From Opitutaceae bacterium (GTDB lineage Bacteria; Verrucomicrobiota; Verrucomicrobiia; Opitutales; Opitutaceae): 64,000 nucleotides of DNA. The first letter of the stretch is position 1. The number at the start of each line of letters is the position of its first letter. This document shows, in pieces, positions 54,619 through 63,418 of the stretch. The stretch is from the NCBI GenBank assembly GCA_030648295.1, contig JAUSID010000076.1, positions 1 through 64,000 of the forward strand, in the 5' to 3' direction. Below the pieces are notes generated by a model. That model was given only the letters and a program-made list of their open reading frames with translations, did not search any database and was not told the DNA's origin. Both the position numbers and the translations under genes were made by a program.

Positions 54619-57459
54619 ATGAAGTTACTGCGTTTGCTTTCGTTTTCGTTCGTGGCCGTACCAGCGCTGTCAGCGATTGCGGCCGATGCAGCGCGCGCCG
54701 ACTGGCCGGTGTATCGCGGCAATCCTTCGGGAACGCAGTTTGCCCCGCTCGCCCAGATCCATGCGGCGAATGTGCATCGGCTGCAACCAGCCTGGGAGTA
54801 CCACACCGGCGACGCGACCGAGCGCTCGAACATGCACGCCAATCCCCTCGTGATCGATGGCGTGGTGTATCTCACCACCGCGAGCATGAAAGCCGTGGCG
54901 CTCGACGCCCGCACGGGGCGTGAGCTCTGGTCCTTCGATCCCGCGCGGCACAACCATGGCACGGTGATCCGGCTGCGGAATCGTGGCGTGGCGTATTGGC
55001 GGGGCGAGGACGGCGCGCGAGTTTTTCATTTCGTGCGTGAACGCGTGTACGGCCTCGACGCCCGCACCGGCGTGCTGATCGAATCGTTCGGCCGGAATGG
55101 CTTCATCGACCTGCGGGAGAATCTCGGCGTCGATCCCGCGGCCGTGTTTGTCGAGATGACTTCGCCCGGCGCGGTGTTCAAGAACCTACTGATCCTCGGC
55201 TCGCGAGTGAACGAGACTTACGATGCCTCGCCCGGTCATATCCGCGCCTACGATGCTGTGACGGGCGCGATGAAATGGATCTTTCACACGATTCCGCGGC
55301 CGGGCGAATTCGGCCATGACACGTGGCAGTGGGTCAAGGGCGAGAACTATGGCGGCGCGAATGCCTGGGGCGGAGTGACGATCGACGAGAAGCGGGGCTG
55401 GGCGTTCGTCGCGACCGGCTCGCCGACCGACGATTTCTACGGCGGGTTTCGCAAAGGAAAGAACCTGTTCGGCAACTGTGTCATCGCGCTCGACGCACTC
55501 ACGGGGGAGCGGAAATGGCACTACCAGACGGTGCACCACGACCTATGGGATTACGACAACCCGCCGGCGCCGATTCTCGTCACGGTGAGCACGCCGCGCG
55601 CAAAGCGGGACGTCGTCGTGCAGCTGACGAAAATGGGCTTCATCTTCGTGTTGGATCGCGACACCGGCGAGCCGGTGTTCCCGGTACAGGAGGTGCCCGT
55701 ACCCGCCTCCAACGTGGCGGGCGAGGACGCGCATCCGACGCAGCCGGTACCGTTGCGACCGCCCGCGCTCGTCCGCCAGGGAATGACGGAAGCGGATCTG
55801 ACCAACATCACGCCGGAGGCGCGACGGTCCGTGTTGGAGCAGTTTCGCCGCTTTCGATCGGGCCCGCTCTACACGCCACCGACACTGCAAGGGACCATCA
55901 CCCTGCCCGGCCATCTCGGCGGCAGCGAATGGCACGGTGGGGCATTCGACCCGACGTTGAATGTTCTGTACGTGAACACGAACGAACTGCCCACGATCAA
56001 CCGGCTGCGGCCCGTGCACTGGCAGCGACCCGATTCGCGATCCACGCCGGCGCAGTTGGGTCGCTTCATCTACGAACGACTGTGCGTGTCATGTCACGGT
56101 GCGGAGCGCCGCGGCACGCCGCCGCAGGTACCCGCGCTGGCGCCGCTGGCGCGGACCGACGAGGAAATCCGCACGGTCGTGCTCCAGGGGCGCAACAGCA
56201 TGCCGGGGTTCAATCAACTGCGGGCGCCGGAATTGAATGCCATCGCCGCATTCCTGAAGACTCCGCCCGCCGCCGAGCCGGTGACCCCGACCACGGAATC
56301 GGGCCCGCCCCGCTATACGATCGACGGTTATCCGACATTTCGGGATCGCCAGGGTTATCCCGCGATCGCGCCACCGTGGGGCGCGTTGTCGGCCGTCGAC
56401 CTCGCGAAAGGCGAGATTCTCTGGAAGGTGCCGCTCGGCGAGTACCCGGAACTCGCGGCCCGGGGTATCCGGAATACGGGCACGCCGAATTTCGGCGGCG
56501 CCGTCGCCACGGCCGGCGGGTTGATTTTCATCGCCGCAACCGCCGACGAAAAAATCCGCGCCTTCGAGAAGCATTCCGGCCGGGTCCTCTGGGAACACCG
56601 GTTGCCCGCCGGCGGCTACGCGACTCCCTCGGTCCACCTGCTCGACGGGCGGCAGTACGTGATCATCGCCGCCGGCGGCGGCGGCAAGAACGCGACGAAG
56701 TCAGGTGATGCGGTCCTCGCCTTTGCGCTGCCCGAACGCCGCGAACCGGACGGCCCGCCGGGCGTCGCCGCGTCCGGTGGTGATGAGCAGACGTGGATCG
56801 ATCTATTCGATGGCCGCACGCTCGACGGCTGGGTTCACCTCAATGGCGCGCACACCTACACCGTCGAGGATGGAGCGATTGTCGGACGCACGGTTGAGGG
56901 CAGCGAGAACTCGTTCCTTTGCACGACGCGCGAATTTGGCGATTTCGAGCTGGAGTTGGACACGATGATTGATCGCGTGACGAACTCGGGCATCCAGATT
57001 CGAAGTACGGTCAAACCGGTCACACAAACCGGAGACGGCACCCATCCGGATTTCCGCGGCGCGCAGGCCCGCGCCGGCCGCGTCAACGGTCCGCAGGTCG
57101 AGATTCGCCGCTATTATCCCGGCCAGCCAACCACCGGACTGCTCTACGGCGAAGCGATGGGCACGGGATGGCTGTCCTCGGCGGAGAAACAGGCGAAGGG
57201 CCATCGCCATTTTCAGCCGGAAGGCTGGAACAAGCTCCGGATTGTTGCACGCGGACCGCGCATCCAGACCTGGGTCAACGACCAGCCCGTCGAGGATGTC
57301 GTGCTCAAAGAGGCCTTCCAAACCCATCGACGCGGCTTCATCGGACTGCAGATCCACGGGTTGAACGGACGCGAGCCCGGTTTCAAGGAGCACGGACTGA
57401 GCGTGAGCGAACCACTCGTGATCAGGTGGCGTAACATCCGAATCCGTGCGCTTCGCTGA
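54619..57459 (+). CDS. PQQ-dependent dehydrogenase fused to cytochrome c and DUF1080 domains
   Basis: 946 residues from the ATG at 54619. Signal peptide MKLLRLLSFSFVAVPALSAI. Residues about 30-460 form the eight-bladed PQQ propeller (GNPSGTQFAPLAQIHAANV, ALDARTGRELWSFDP, VFVEMTSPGAVFKNLLILGS). A single cytochrome c box, ERLCVSCHGAE, at about 486-496 is inserted in the propeller, and the propeller then resumes to about 710. DUF1080 (WIDLFDGRTLDGWVHLNGAH) fills 725-946; such domains occur in carbohydrate-active enzymes. The PQQ/cytochrome part would pass electrons from an alcohol or sugar to the respiratory chain. The three-part fusion is the striking feature. Confidence 0.9.
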   Translation: MKLLRLLSFSFVAVPALSAIAADAARADWPVYRGNPSGTQFAPLAQIHAANVHRLQPAWEYHTGDATERSNMHANPLVIDGVVYLTTASMKAVALDARTGRELWSFDPARHNHGTVIRLRNRGVAYWRGEDGARVFHFVRERVYGLDARTGVLIESFGRNGFIDLRENLGVDPAAVFVEMTSPGAVFKNLLILGSRVNETYDASPGHIRAYDAVTGAMKWIFHTIPRPGEFGHDTWQWVKGENYGGANAWGGVTIDEKRGWAFVATGSPTDDFYGGFRKGKNLFGNCVIALDALTGERKWHYQTVHHDLWDYDNPPAPILVTVSTPRAKRDVVVQLTKMGFIFVLDRDTGEPVFPVQEVPVPASNVAGEDAHPTQPVPLRPPALVRQGMTEADLTNITPEARRSVLEQFRRFRSGPLYTPPTLQGTITLPGHLGGSEWHGGAFDPTLNVLYVNTNELPTINRLRPVHWQRPDSRSTPAQLGRFIYERLCVSCHGAERRGTPPQVPALAPLARTDEEIRTVVLQGRNSMPGFNQLRAPELNAIAAFLKTPPAAEPVTPTTESGPPRYTIDGYPTFRDRQGYPAIAPPWGALSAVDLAKGEILWKVPLGEYPELAARGIRNTGTPNFGGAVATAGGLIFIAATADEKIRAFEKHSGRVLWEHRLPAGGYATPSVHLLDGRQYVIIAAGGGGKNATKSGDAVLAFALPERREPDGPPGVAASGGDEQTWIDLFDGRTLDGWVHLNGAHTYTVEDGAIVGRTVEGSENSFLCTTREFGDFELELDTMIDRVTNSGIQIRSTVKPVTQTGDGTHPDFRGAQARAGRVNGPQVEIRRYYPGQPTTGLLYGEAMGTGWLSSAEKQAKGHRHFQPEGWNKLRIVARGPRIQTWVNDQPVEDVVLKEAFQTHRRGFIGLQIHGLNGREPGFKEHGLSVSEPLVIRWRNIRIRALR

Positions 57460-57544
57460 CCGGACGTCCTGCCGCGCACCGCCACTCAAAGCGCGAGCGC
57501 GGATGGTCGAGACCATCCGCGGTGGATGAGCGAAAAACCGAACC

Positions 57545-58738
57545 TCAGCGTTTTAACGTGGAACAGAAACGCGCGAGACGCGTGACACCCTTTTGGATGA
57601 CTTCATCACTGGTCGCGTAACTGAGACGCAAATACCCCTCGGCGCCGAATGCGCTGCCGGGCACGGCCGCCACTTTTTCCGTGTCGAGCAGCCGCGTGCA
57701 GAAGTCCTGATCCTTGAGGCCGAAGCTCGCGATGTTGGGGAACAGATAGAAGGCGCCCTGCGCGAGCAGGCATTTGATGCCGGGGATCTGGTTTAACTCG
57801 GCGTGCAGGAATTTCCGCCGACGATCGAAGGCGGCCAGCATGGCGTGCACCGACGCCTTGGTCTTTTCCTTCTCCTTCAACGCGGCCAGGGCCCCGTACT
57901 GCGCAAAGGTCGTCGCGTTGGACGACATCTGGCTCTGCAATTCGGAGCACGCCTTGGCAATCGGCGGCGGCGCGACCAGCGTGCCGAGCCGCCATCCCGT
58001 CATCGAGTACGTCTTGGAGAAGCCCGCCACCACCATGGTGCGCGCTTCCACTTCCTTGCTGAAAGTCGCGACGCACGTCGGCGTCACCCCGTCATACATG
58101 AGATGTTCGTACATCTCGTCCGAGAGAATGTAGAGGTTGTGCTTGAGCGCGACCGCCGCGAGAGCCTCGAGTTCACTGCGGGTATAGACGGCGCCGGTCG
58201 GGTTCGAGGGCGAATTGATGATGAGCAGTCGCGTTTTCGGCGTGATCGCCGCCTCGAGCACCGCGGGCGTGAGTTTGAAGCCCGTCGTGTCGTCGGTCGA
58301 CACGAGCTTTGGCGTGGCCCCGGCGAGTTTTACCATCTCCGGATAGCTCACCCAAAACGGCGCCGGGATGATGACCTCGTCACCGGGAGAACACGTGGCC
58401 ATTACCGCGAGATAGCACGAGTATTTCCCGCCCGGGCTCACCACCACCTGGCCACTCGTGACCTTCAGCCCATACTCGGCGGCGTAGCGATCCGCGATCG
58501 CCTGCCGCAGCGGCTCGATGCCGGGCGTGGGCGCGTATTTCGTTTTTCCGGCGCGAAGCGCGACAATGCACGCTTCCTTGATGTGGTCGGGGGTGTCGAA
58601 GTCGGGTTCGCCGGCGGCGAATCCACAGACGTCTTCACCGGCTGCCTGAAGGGCCTTGGCCTTGCCGTCGACGGCGAGCGTCGGTGATGGCGAGACATTG
58701 CGGGCCCACGTCGATAGTGGCGCTGGAGTTTGGCTCAT
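57545..58738 (-). CDS. Class I PLP aminotransferase (aspartate aminotransferase type)
   Basis: 397 residues from the ATG at 58738 ([20 protein letters not shown]). [20 protein letters not shown] is the usual N-terminal motif. ILDSPSNPTG appears as [34 protein letters not shown] gives the cofactor Asp/Tyr pair, and [19 protein letters not shown] holds the PLP lysine near 237. C-terminal [19 protein letters not shown] carries the substrate arginine. Family members convert aspartate and 2-oxoglutarate to oxaloacetate and glutamate; other amino acids are possible. Confidence 0.93.
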   Translation of the reverse strand: MSQTPAPLSTWARNVSPSPTLAVDGKAKALQAAGEDVCGFAAGEPDFDTPDHIKEACIVALRAGKTKYAPTPGIEPLRQAIADRYAAEYGLKVTSGQVVVSPGGKYSCYLAVMATCSPGDEVIIPAPFWVSYPEMVKLAGATPKLVSTDDTTGFKLTPAVLEAAITPKTRLLIINSPSNPTGAVYTRSELEALAAVALKHNLYILSDEMYEHLMYDGVTPTCVATFSKEVEARTMVVAGFSKTYSMTGWRLGTLVAPPPIAKACSELQSQMSSNATTFAQYGALAALKEKEKTKASVHAMLAAFDRRRKFLHAELNQIPGIKCLLAQGAFYLFPNIASFGLKDQDFCTRLLDTEKVAAVPGSAFGAEGYLRLSYATSDEVIQKGVTRLARFCSTLKR

Positions 58739-59077
58739 GAGCAAATGGCGAGACCAAAGGCCTCGCGGTGGCGAAAGGCAAGCCCGCCCACAAACACCGC
58801 GCGAGCGCCGGAGAAACGCCGAGCGTCTCGCGACGAGCGAGGATCGTTGATCGCCCGGCGCGATTCGTCAGGCGAAACGCTCATTGCGCTTCATGTCGGC
58901 CACCCGGGCCAAAGTGCCAGGTGCATTCCAGCTGCCGGCCTTGGCGACGGCCTGACGATTAGGCGACGGCGTGACGACAATGGCGTGGCACGCTTGCCGA
59001 TCGAAGCGCTGCAGGGTTGGCAAAAGAAAAGACGGCGGTGCGCGACCGCCGTCGACCTTGGGTGCGCCGCGGCGCCC
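58739..59077. other. Intergenic region between the aminotransferase and the RHH gene
   Basis: 339 bp with no supported gene. It contains a terminator hairpin for the RHH gene at 59022-59053 and otherwise GC-rich sequence. Confidence 0.5.
59022..59053 (-). terminator. Rho-independent terminator after the RHH gene
   Basis: On the minus strand GACGGCGGT pairs with ACCGCCGTC around CGCGC (59031-59053), followed by a T-rich tail (TTTTCTTTTG). It lies 25 nt past the RHH stop codon. Confidence 0.85.
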
Positions 59078-59395
59078 TTACTTCTTTTTCTTGCCCGGCC
59101 GCGTTGGCAGATTCTCGAGCGCGAGGCGCAGGAGTTCTCCGACGCTTGCGTCCTTGGTGCGCGAATAGCGCTTCAGCGTCGAACGCTGATCAGGAGTGAT
59201 GCGGACCGAAATCTGCCGATGCGGGTCGCGCGAGGGTTTGCAGGTTTCGAAGTCGTATCCGGCAATCGCGGTACGGACGACCTCGCTAGCGGTCTTGAAC
59301 CCATGCCCGCGACGGCATGACTCGATTCTTTCGATGAGAGACTCAGGCAGATCAAACGTGAGCGGAGCGGACGCCTTGCGGGATGATTTGGCCAT
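59078..59395 (-). CDS. Ribbon-helix-helix protein with two RHH units
   Basis: 105 residues from the ATG at 59395 (MAKSSRKASAPLTFDLPESL). Two ribbon-helix-helix-like segments follow each other. The first is LTFDLPESLIERIESC then FKTASEVVRTAIAGYDF (about 12-47). The second is QISVRITPDQRSTLKRYSRT then ASVGELLRLALENLP (about 60-95). Most CopG-type regulators have one per chain and dimerise. The C-terminus is basic (TRPGKKKK). It probably regulates transcription. No adjacent toxin-like gene was seen. Confidence 0.75.
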   Translation of the reverse strand: MAKSSRKASAPLTFDLPESLIERIESCRRGHGFKTASEVVRTAIAGYDFETCKPSRDPHRQISVRITPDQRSTLKRYSRTKDASVGELLRLALENLPTRPGKKKK

Positions 59396-59491
59396 ACGAG
59401 ATGAGGGCTGAAACTGACGCACTGCATAGCAGCACCGGCAAGGCCTCCGCCGCAATGAAAATTTTCAGGAAGTTACTATTCTTCCGGAATC

Positions 59492-60208
59492 TTACAAAGA
59501 ATTCGCCGCCCCCCCGGGGGTGGCGGTTCCACGAGAGGGGAGATTTCTGATACGCGCCCCCACACACGTCCGCACCGCGGAGAATGCCTCGCTGGACGCC
59601 GCGGCCGTGCGCCACGCCTGCTCCATAATGCCTGCGTCGATACGCCGCGAGTGACGAATCAGAAGTGTCCTTACGCCGGCGCTGACTCCGCCCATCACAT
59701 CCACGTCAGCATCGCCGACAAAGAGTGTATCCGTCGCGCTGGTGCCCATTCGCCGAAGCAGCTCCTGCAGGCCCGCCGGATCCGGCTTGTGCGTCGGCAG
59801 ATCATCGCCGCAAACCACGTCGCGAAAAAAATGGTCGAGCCGGTGTTCCCGCAGGAGGTAGGCGGTGGATTCACGATCCCGCCCGGTCCAGATGCCAAGC
59901 GCAATTCCGGCGGCGTGCAGCTCCGCCAGCAATGGCTCCGCCCCGGGGAATGGCTGGATCAAATGACCGTGCTCACGATGAAACGCTTCCATCCGCCGCA
60001 CCGCCGGCCCGATGTGACGCTCGTGCGGCACGAGGGCGGCGAGAAATCGCTCCGGCGGTCCGCCGAGTTGGGCGAAAATCTCGGCGGTCGGTCGCGCGCC
60101 AAACGGCTCGATGGCATGGGCAATCGCTTCGAGCACCAGCGTCAGGCTGTCGAGCAGCGTGCCGTCGAGATCGAACACGACCGCCCGGGGAGAAAAGGAG
60201 TCCGGCAT
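59492..60208 (-). CDS. HAD-superfamily phosphatase (phosphoglycolate phosphatase-like)
   Basis: 238 residues from the ATG at 60208 (MPDSFSPRAVVFDLDGTLLD). Motif I FDLDGTLLDS with the nucleophile Asp, motif II WTGRD, motif III Lys in LPTHKPDPAGLQEL, and motif IV FVGDADVDVMGGVSAG. Subclass I cap after motif I. Acts on small phosphorylated metabolites. Its ATG overlaps the stop of the LolA-like gene as TGATG, implying translational coupling. Its end contains a C7G5 run (59510-59521) where sequence errors are likely. Confidence 0.88.
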   Translation of the reverse strand: MPDSFSPRAVVFDLDGTLLDSLTLVLEAIAHAIEPFGARPTAEIFAQLGGPPERFLAALVPHERHIGPAVRRMEAFHREHGHLIQPFPGAEPLLAELHAAGIALGIWTGRDRESTAYLLREHRLDHFFRDVVCGDDLPTHKPDPAGLQELLRRMGTSATDTLFVGDADVDVMGGVSAGVRTLLIRHSRRIDAGIMEQAWRTAAASSEAFSAVRTCVGARIRNLPSRGTATPGGAANSL

Positions 60209-61074
60209 CAATCGATTTGGATGATTCGTGTGGCCGGCGGGCGAATCTCCTCCGCCAGCGCTTCCGGCGAAAAAGGCGCTGGACCGAGGTCCAGTCGCAG
60301 TGCCGCCGCCGTGAGCGTCATCCGGGTTTTGTCGCGGGTCACGTCGTTCCGGAAATCGACTGATTTCGGCAGTGCCTGGTGATCCACCGTCTTCAAGCTC
60401 ACGAGGGAAAACGTCTTCACGATTCGCCCCGAGGCGTCGAGCAGTTCGGTTTGGGTCATCGCATTATAGACCGTATCCAGGTAAGCCCGGACGGCGCCGA
60501 CCTTGCCCTGCTGTGCGATCGGGCCCGGGGCGCGGAAAAGAAACGCATGCGCCGGCCGGCCGAGCACCCGCTTCACCGCCTGCACCTTTGCGTCGGGCCA
60601 GTAGACATACGGCATCTGCAAATCGAACGCCGTGATTTCGATGCCGGGGATGAGCGGCGCGAACACCGCGGCGGCGTCGAGCTTGGTCACTTTGCCGTCG
60701 CGGAAACGCCACACGGTGGCGCGCTCGCCGTTTTGAATCAGCAGCCGGCTTTGCCCGCCCTGCGCGTCGGTGACTTCGACCCGCGAGATCGCCCCCTGCT
60801 CGTTGCGCGAACCCCACAGCCGGCCGTTGAAAGTCTTCGTCTCACCGCGGCGGGGCATGGCCACGAGCTGGAACTCGAGGTAGTATTCGCCCGGAATCCC
60901 GGCCTGTCGAAACTGCTCCAGTATCTTCGCCGTTTCCGCCGCGTCCGGCAGGCCCACTTGGGCAAGGTCCGGCGCCTTCGGACTTGGGGCGGCAATTCCC
61001 GCCGACACCGCGAGCACCAAAACAAAAAACGCCCGCCGAAAACGGACGGGCGCAATTCTTCCGACCCGCGACAT
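60208..61074 (-). CDS. Exported LolA-like protein (outer-membrane lipoprotein-sorting type)
   Basis: 288 residues from the ATG at 61074. Signal peptide MSRVGRIAPVRFRRAFFVLV ending near SAGIAAP. The mature part is beta-rich (EYYLEFQLVAMPRRGETKTF, SRLLIQNGERATVWRFRDGK), and YWPDAKVQAVKRVLGRPAHA fits the uncharacterised outer-membrane lipoprotein-sorting/LolA-like families; no precise function. Lies 7 nt past the secG stop and overlaps the HAD gene by one base. The first gene part (signal peptide) coincides with an intrinsic-terminator-like sequence. Confidence 0.65.
   Translation of the reverse strand: MSRVGRIAPVRFRRAFFVLVLAVSAGIAAPSPKAPDLAQVGLPDAAETAKILEQFRQAGIPGEYYLEFQLVAMPRRGETKTFNGRLWGSRNEQGAISRVEVTDAQGGQSRLLIQNGERATVWRFRDGKVTKLDAAAVFAPLIPGIEITAFDLQMPYVYWPDAKVQAVKRVLGRPAHAFLFRAPGPIAQQGKVGAVRAYLDTVYNAMTQTELLDASGRIVKTFSLVSLKTVDHQALPKSVDFRNDVTRDKTRMTLTAAALRLDLGPAPFSPEALAEEIRPPATRIIQID
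61019..61052 (-). terminator. Terminator-like hairpin inside the LolA-like signal-peptide region
   Basis: On the minus strand CGCCCGTCCG pairs with CGGCGGGCG (a bulged base) around TTTT, followed by TTTTTTGTTTT. It is the canonical form of an intrinsic terminator but lies 30 nt past the secG stop and inside the first codons of the next gene. It may attenuate read-through from secG. Confidence 0.6.
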
Positions 61075-61081
61075 CGCGAGG

Positions 61082-61537
61082 TTACTCCTTCTTCGGCGCG
61101 GGAACCGGCGTTGACGCCGGAGCGGTCGTCGCACTCTCCGGGGTCGTTGCCGTCGCCGGCGCCGTATTCGCAGCCGGGAGGCTCACTCCGGGAGCGCCCG
61201 GGTTGGCGCCGGTCGCGGGAGCAGCCGGCGCAGCCGCGGCGGGAGCGGCAATGTTTGGCAGCGTCGCGCCACCCGAGCCGGCGTGTTTGCGTTCATAGAT
61301 GCGGCCCAGGTAAAGCGCGAACGCCAGGACGAAGAAGACGATGGCAGAGTACTTGGTCGCTCGCGTGAGCACGTTGGCCGTTTCAGCGCCGAACGCCGCT
61401 TCCGCCGCACCACCACCCAGCGCCGCGCCGATACCGCCGTCCTTCGACTTCTGCATCAGCACAACCATGACGAGAAAGAACGAAACGAGGATCAGCACGA
61501 AGGTGAGAATCCAGATGAAAACCGAGAGAAAGCTCAT
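61082..61537 (-). CDS. secG: Preprotein translocase subunit SecG
   Basis: 151 residues from the ATG at 61537. First transmembrane helix [20 protein letters not shown], then the conserved loop [25 protein letters not shown]-type, then a second helix [20 protein letters not shown]. The topology matches SecG, which assists SecYE in protein export. The C-terminal 75 residues are a low-complexity Ala/Pro/Thr tail not found in short SecG proteins. The next gene begins 7 nt after the stop. Confidence 0.95.
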   Translation of the reverse strand: MSFLSVFIWILTFVLILVSFFLVMVVLMQKSKDGGIGAALGGGAAEAAFGAETANVLTRATKYSAIVFFVLAFALYLGRIYERKHAGSGGATLPNIAAPAAAAPAAPATGANPGAPGVSLPAANTAPATATTPESATTAPASTPVPAPKKE

Positions 61538-61748
61538 GAGAAAGGGTCAGGACTGCATTTCCGGGCGAAGGTTGTCAACGACGGTGTAATGGCCGGTTTT
61601 CGCCGCCACCACCAGGCTCCGCAGGTCGCTCAGAATGGCGGACTTCCCGCCGGTCAGCGTGCGGTTCCTTCATTCACGTCGTTGCGCTCCGCGCTGATCT
61701 TGAATCGCAGACGGAGCGAACGATTGAACGCCGCGTGAACCGTTCGGC

Positions 61749-62705
61749 TCAAGCCTCGACGCCCAGCTTTTCGAGCAGCCGCTGCAAGTCCTCGTTGCCG
61801 CGATACTCGATCACGATCTTGCCCTTCTTTGGCGTGTGCAAAATCGCAACCCGCGCACCCAGGTGCGAAGTCAGCTTCTGTTCGATTCCGGTGACGGTCG
61901 CGGAATCCTTGGCGGACAAGCCGGCCTTCGGCGCGCGTGCCGTCGGCGCCGCGCCATTCGACTTCGCATGCTGCGCAAATTTTTCAGTGGCCCGAACGCT
62001 CAACCCCTGCTCGATGATCCGCCGGGCGAGCAGCGAACGTTGCGCCGTGTCCTCGACGCCGAGGAGAACCTTCGCATGGCCGACGGTCAGGAGGTTCTTC
62101 GCCACGAATGCCTGCAAGTCCGGGTCGAGCGAGAGCAGCCGCAGCGCATTCGCCACCGTGGCACGACCCCTGCCCACCCGCTCGGCGGCGCTTTCCTGCG
62201 TGAGATCGAAATCCCGAATCAGGCTCGCGTAACCGTGGGCCTCCTCAATCGGGTTCAGCCCCTCGCGTTGCAGGTTCTCGATCAATCCGAGCGCCGCGGA
62301 GGAGGCATTGCTCGCCTCGACGATGCGCGCCGGGATGGTCTTGATTTTCAGGAGCTGAAACGCGCGCCAGCGACGTTCGCCCGCAATGAGCTGAAACTTG
62401 TCCCCCGTCTTCCGCACGACGATTGGCTGGAGCAAACCCTCGGAACGGATGCTGTCCGCCAGCTCGCCGAGCTGCTCCGCCGGAATCTCGCGGCGGAACT
62501 GGTGCGGACTCGGCTCGATCAGGTGGACCGCAATCTCCTGGTAACCAGCAGCGCCGGCCACCGGTGCTGCAGTGTGCCCGGTCGCCGCAGTCATGGGATG
62601 GGCGCCGCTCGCCGGCGCGTGCGCCGCGGGCGCGGAAGCCGGTTTCGCGGCGGCGATCAAGCCGCCGAGTCCACGGCCGAGACGGGATTTGGGTGCTGCC
62701 GACAT
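61749..62705 (-). CDS. parB: Chromosome-partitioning protein ParB
   Basis: 318 residues from the ATG at 62705 (MSAAPKSRLGRGLGGLIAAA). The first residues KSRLGRGLGGLI are the ParA-stimulating motif. An Ala/Pro-rich segment follows to about 55. The CTP/parS-binding core is HLIEPSPHQFRREIPAEQLG, IAGERRWRAFQLL (GERR box) and IENLQREGLNPIEEAHGYAS, and the helix-turn-helix is QESAAERVGRGRATVANALR. The C-terminal dimerisation region ends LQRLLEKLGVEA. No parA gene is adjacent in this window, and no parS site was found by eye. The LysM gene stops 3 nt upstream. Confidence 0.96.
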   Translation of the reverse strand: MSAAPKSRLGRGLGGLIAAAKPASAPAAHAPASGAHPMTAATGHTAAPVAGAAGYQEIAVHLIEPSPHQFRREIPAEQLGELADSIRSEGLLQPIVVRKTGDKFQLIAGERRWRAFQLLKIKTIPARIVEASNASSAALGLIENLQREGLNPIEEAHGYASLIRDFDLTQESAAERVGRGRATVANALRLLSLDPDLQAFVAKNLLTVGHAKVLLGVEDTAQRSLLARRIIEQGLSVRATEKFAQHAKSNGAAPTARAPKAGLSAKDSATVTGIEQKLTSHLGARVAILHTPKKGKIVIEYRGNEDLQRLLEKLGVEA

Positions 62706-62708
62706 TGC

Positions 62709-63278
62709 TTATTTGCCTCCAGGAATGAAAAGGGTCTGGCCGACGGTAATCCGCGAAGGATCGGAAATCTTGTTCGCGTTGACGATGTCCTGCTGCTTCG
62801 CACCCGTCTTCTTCGCAATCAGCGCGATGGTATCACCTTTCTGGACGGTGTAGCTGACTCCTTCCCTCGCGTACTCTTCGCTGAACCTGGTCTGGACGGC
62901 CGGCCGCGTGGCCTGCGCCTTTGCCAGGGAGTCCAGCGCGGCATTCGTCTGCTTGGCGAGCTTTTCCATCTGCGCACTCACCTGCTGCAACGTTTCGGTT
63001 TTTGCCCCCGCGGCCGCGGCGCGGATGTTGGCCTTCAAATCCGAGACGGCGTCGTTGAGCTGGGCCAGTGAGACCGACGATTTGTCCGCCGCACTCAGTC
63101 GCTGGCGCAGATCGGCGTTTTCCCGTTCCAACTGCTCGACCCGCAACGACAACTCTCCGACCCGCTGGCTGAGGCCGCGGACGTCTTCGCGCAAATTCGC
63201 GATCTCCACCGGCGAAGGCCCGGTTTGGGCACACGCCGTGGCCGCGATTGCGCCAGCGAGCAGCAGACTTTTCCACAT
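62709..63278 (-). CDS. Exported coiled-coil LysM-domain protein
   Basis: 189 residues from the ATG at 63278. Signal peptide MWKSLLLAGAIAATACAQTG, possibly lipobox-like (TAC). A coiled coil follows (LREDVRGLSQRVGELSLRVE and LERENADLRQRLSAADKSSV), then a C-terminal LysM domain (SYTVQKGDTIALIAKKTGAK then ITVGQTLFIPGGK), which binds peptidoglycan. Its end is 3 nt from parB, so the two are probably cotranscribed. Possible cell-wall or division role; inference. Confidence 0.85.
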   Translation of the reverse strand: MWKSLLLAGAIAATACAQTGPSPVEIANLREDVRGLSQRVGELSLRVEQLERENADLRQRLSAADKSSVSLAQLNDAVSDLKANIRAAAAGAKTETLQQVSAQMEKLAKQTNAALDSLAKAQATRPAVQTRFSEEYAREGVSYTVQKGDTIALIAKKTGAKQQDIVNANKISDPSRITVGQTLFIPGGK

Positions 63279-63418
63279 GGAGGGCCAGCTTGCGGAAAGC
63301 ATTCGTGAAAACAAGCGACATGTGAACCGCGACGAATGCACCTGCGGAATTGACGTCGTAGTAACAGCGACGACGTTATGGCGGGCGCACGATTCCGCCC
63401 CCCGCGTCCGTTTTTCCC

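Noticed and set aside
59508-59525. C7G5 run at the end of the HAD gene as a regulatory hairpin
   Set aside because: It is coding, near the stop codon, and a run of this kind is easily mis-sequenced; it has no T-run to act as a terminator.
61749-62705. parS site near parB
   Set aside because: A TGTTTCACGTGAAACA-like 16-mer was looked for by eye in the last 5 kb and not seen; a computed scan of the whole genome would be needed.
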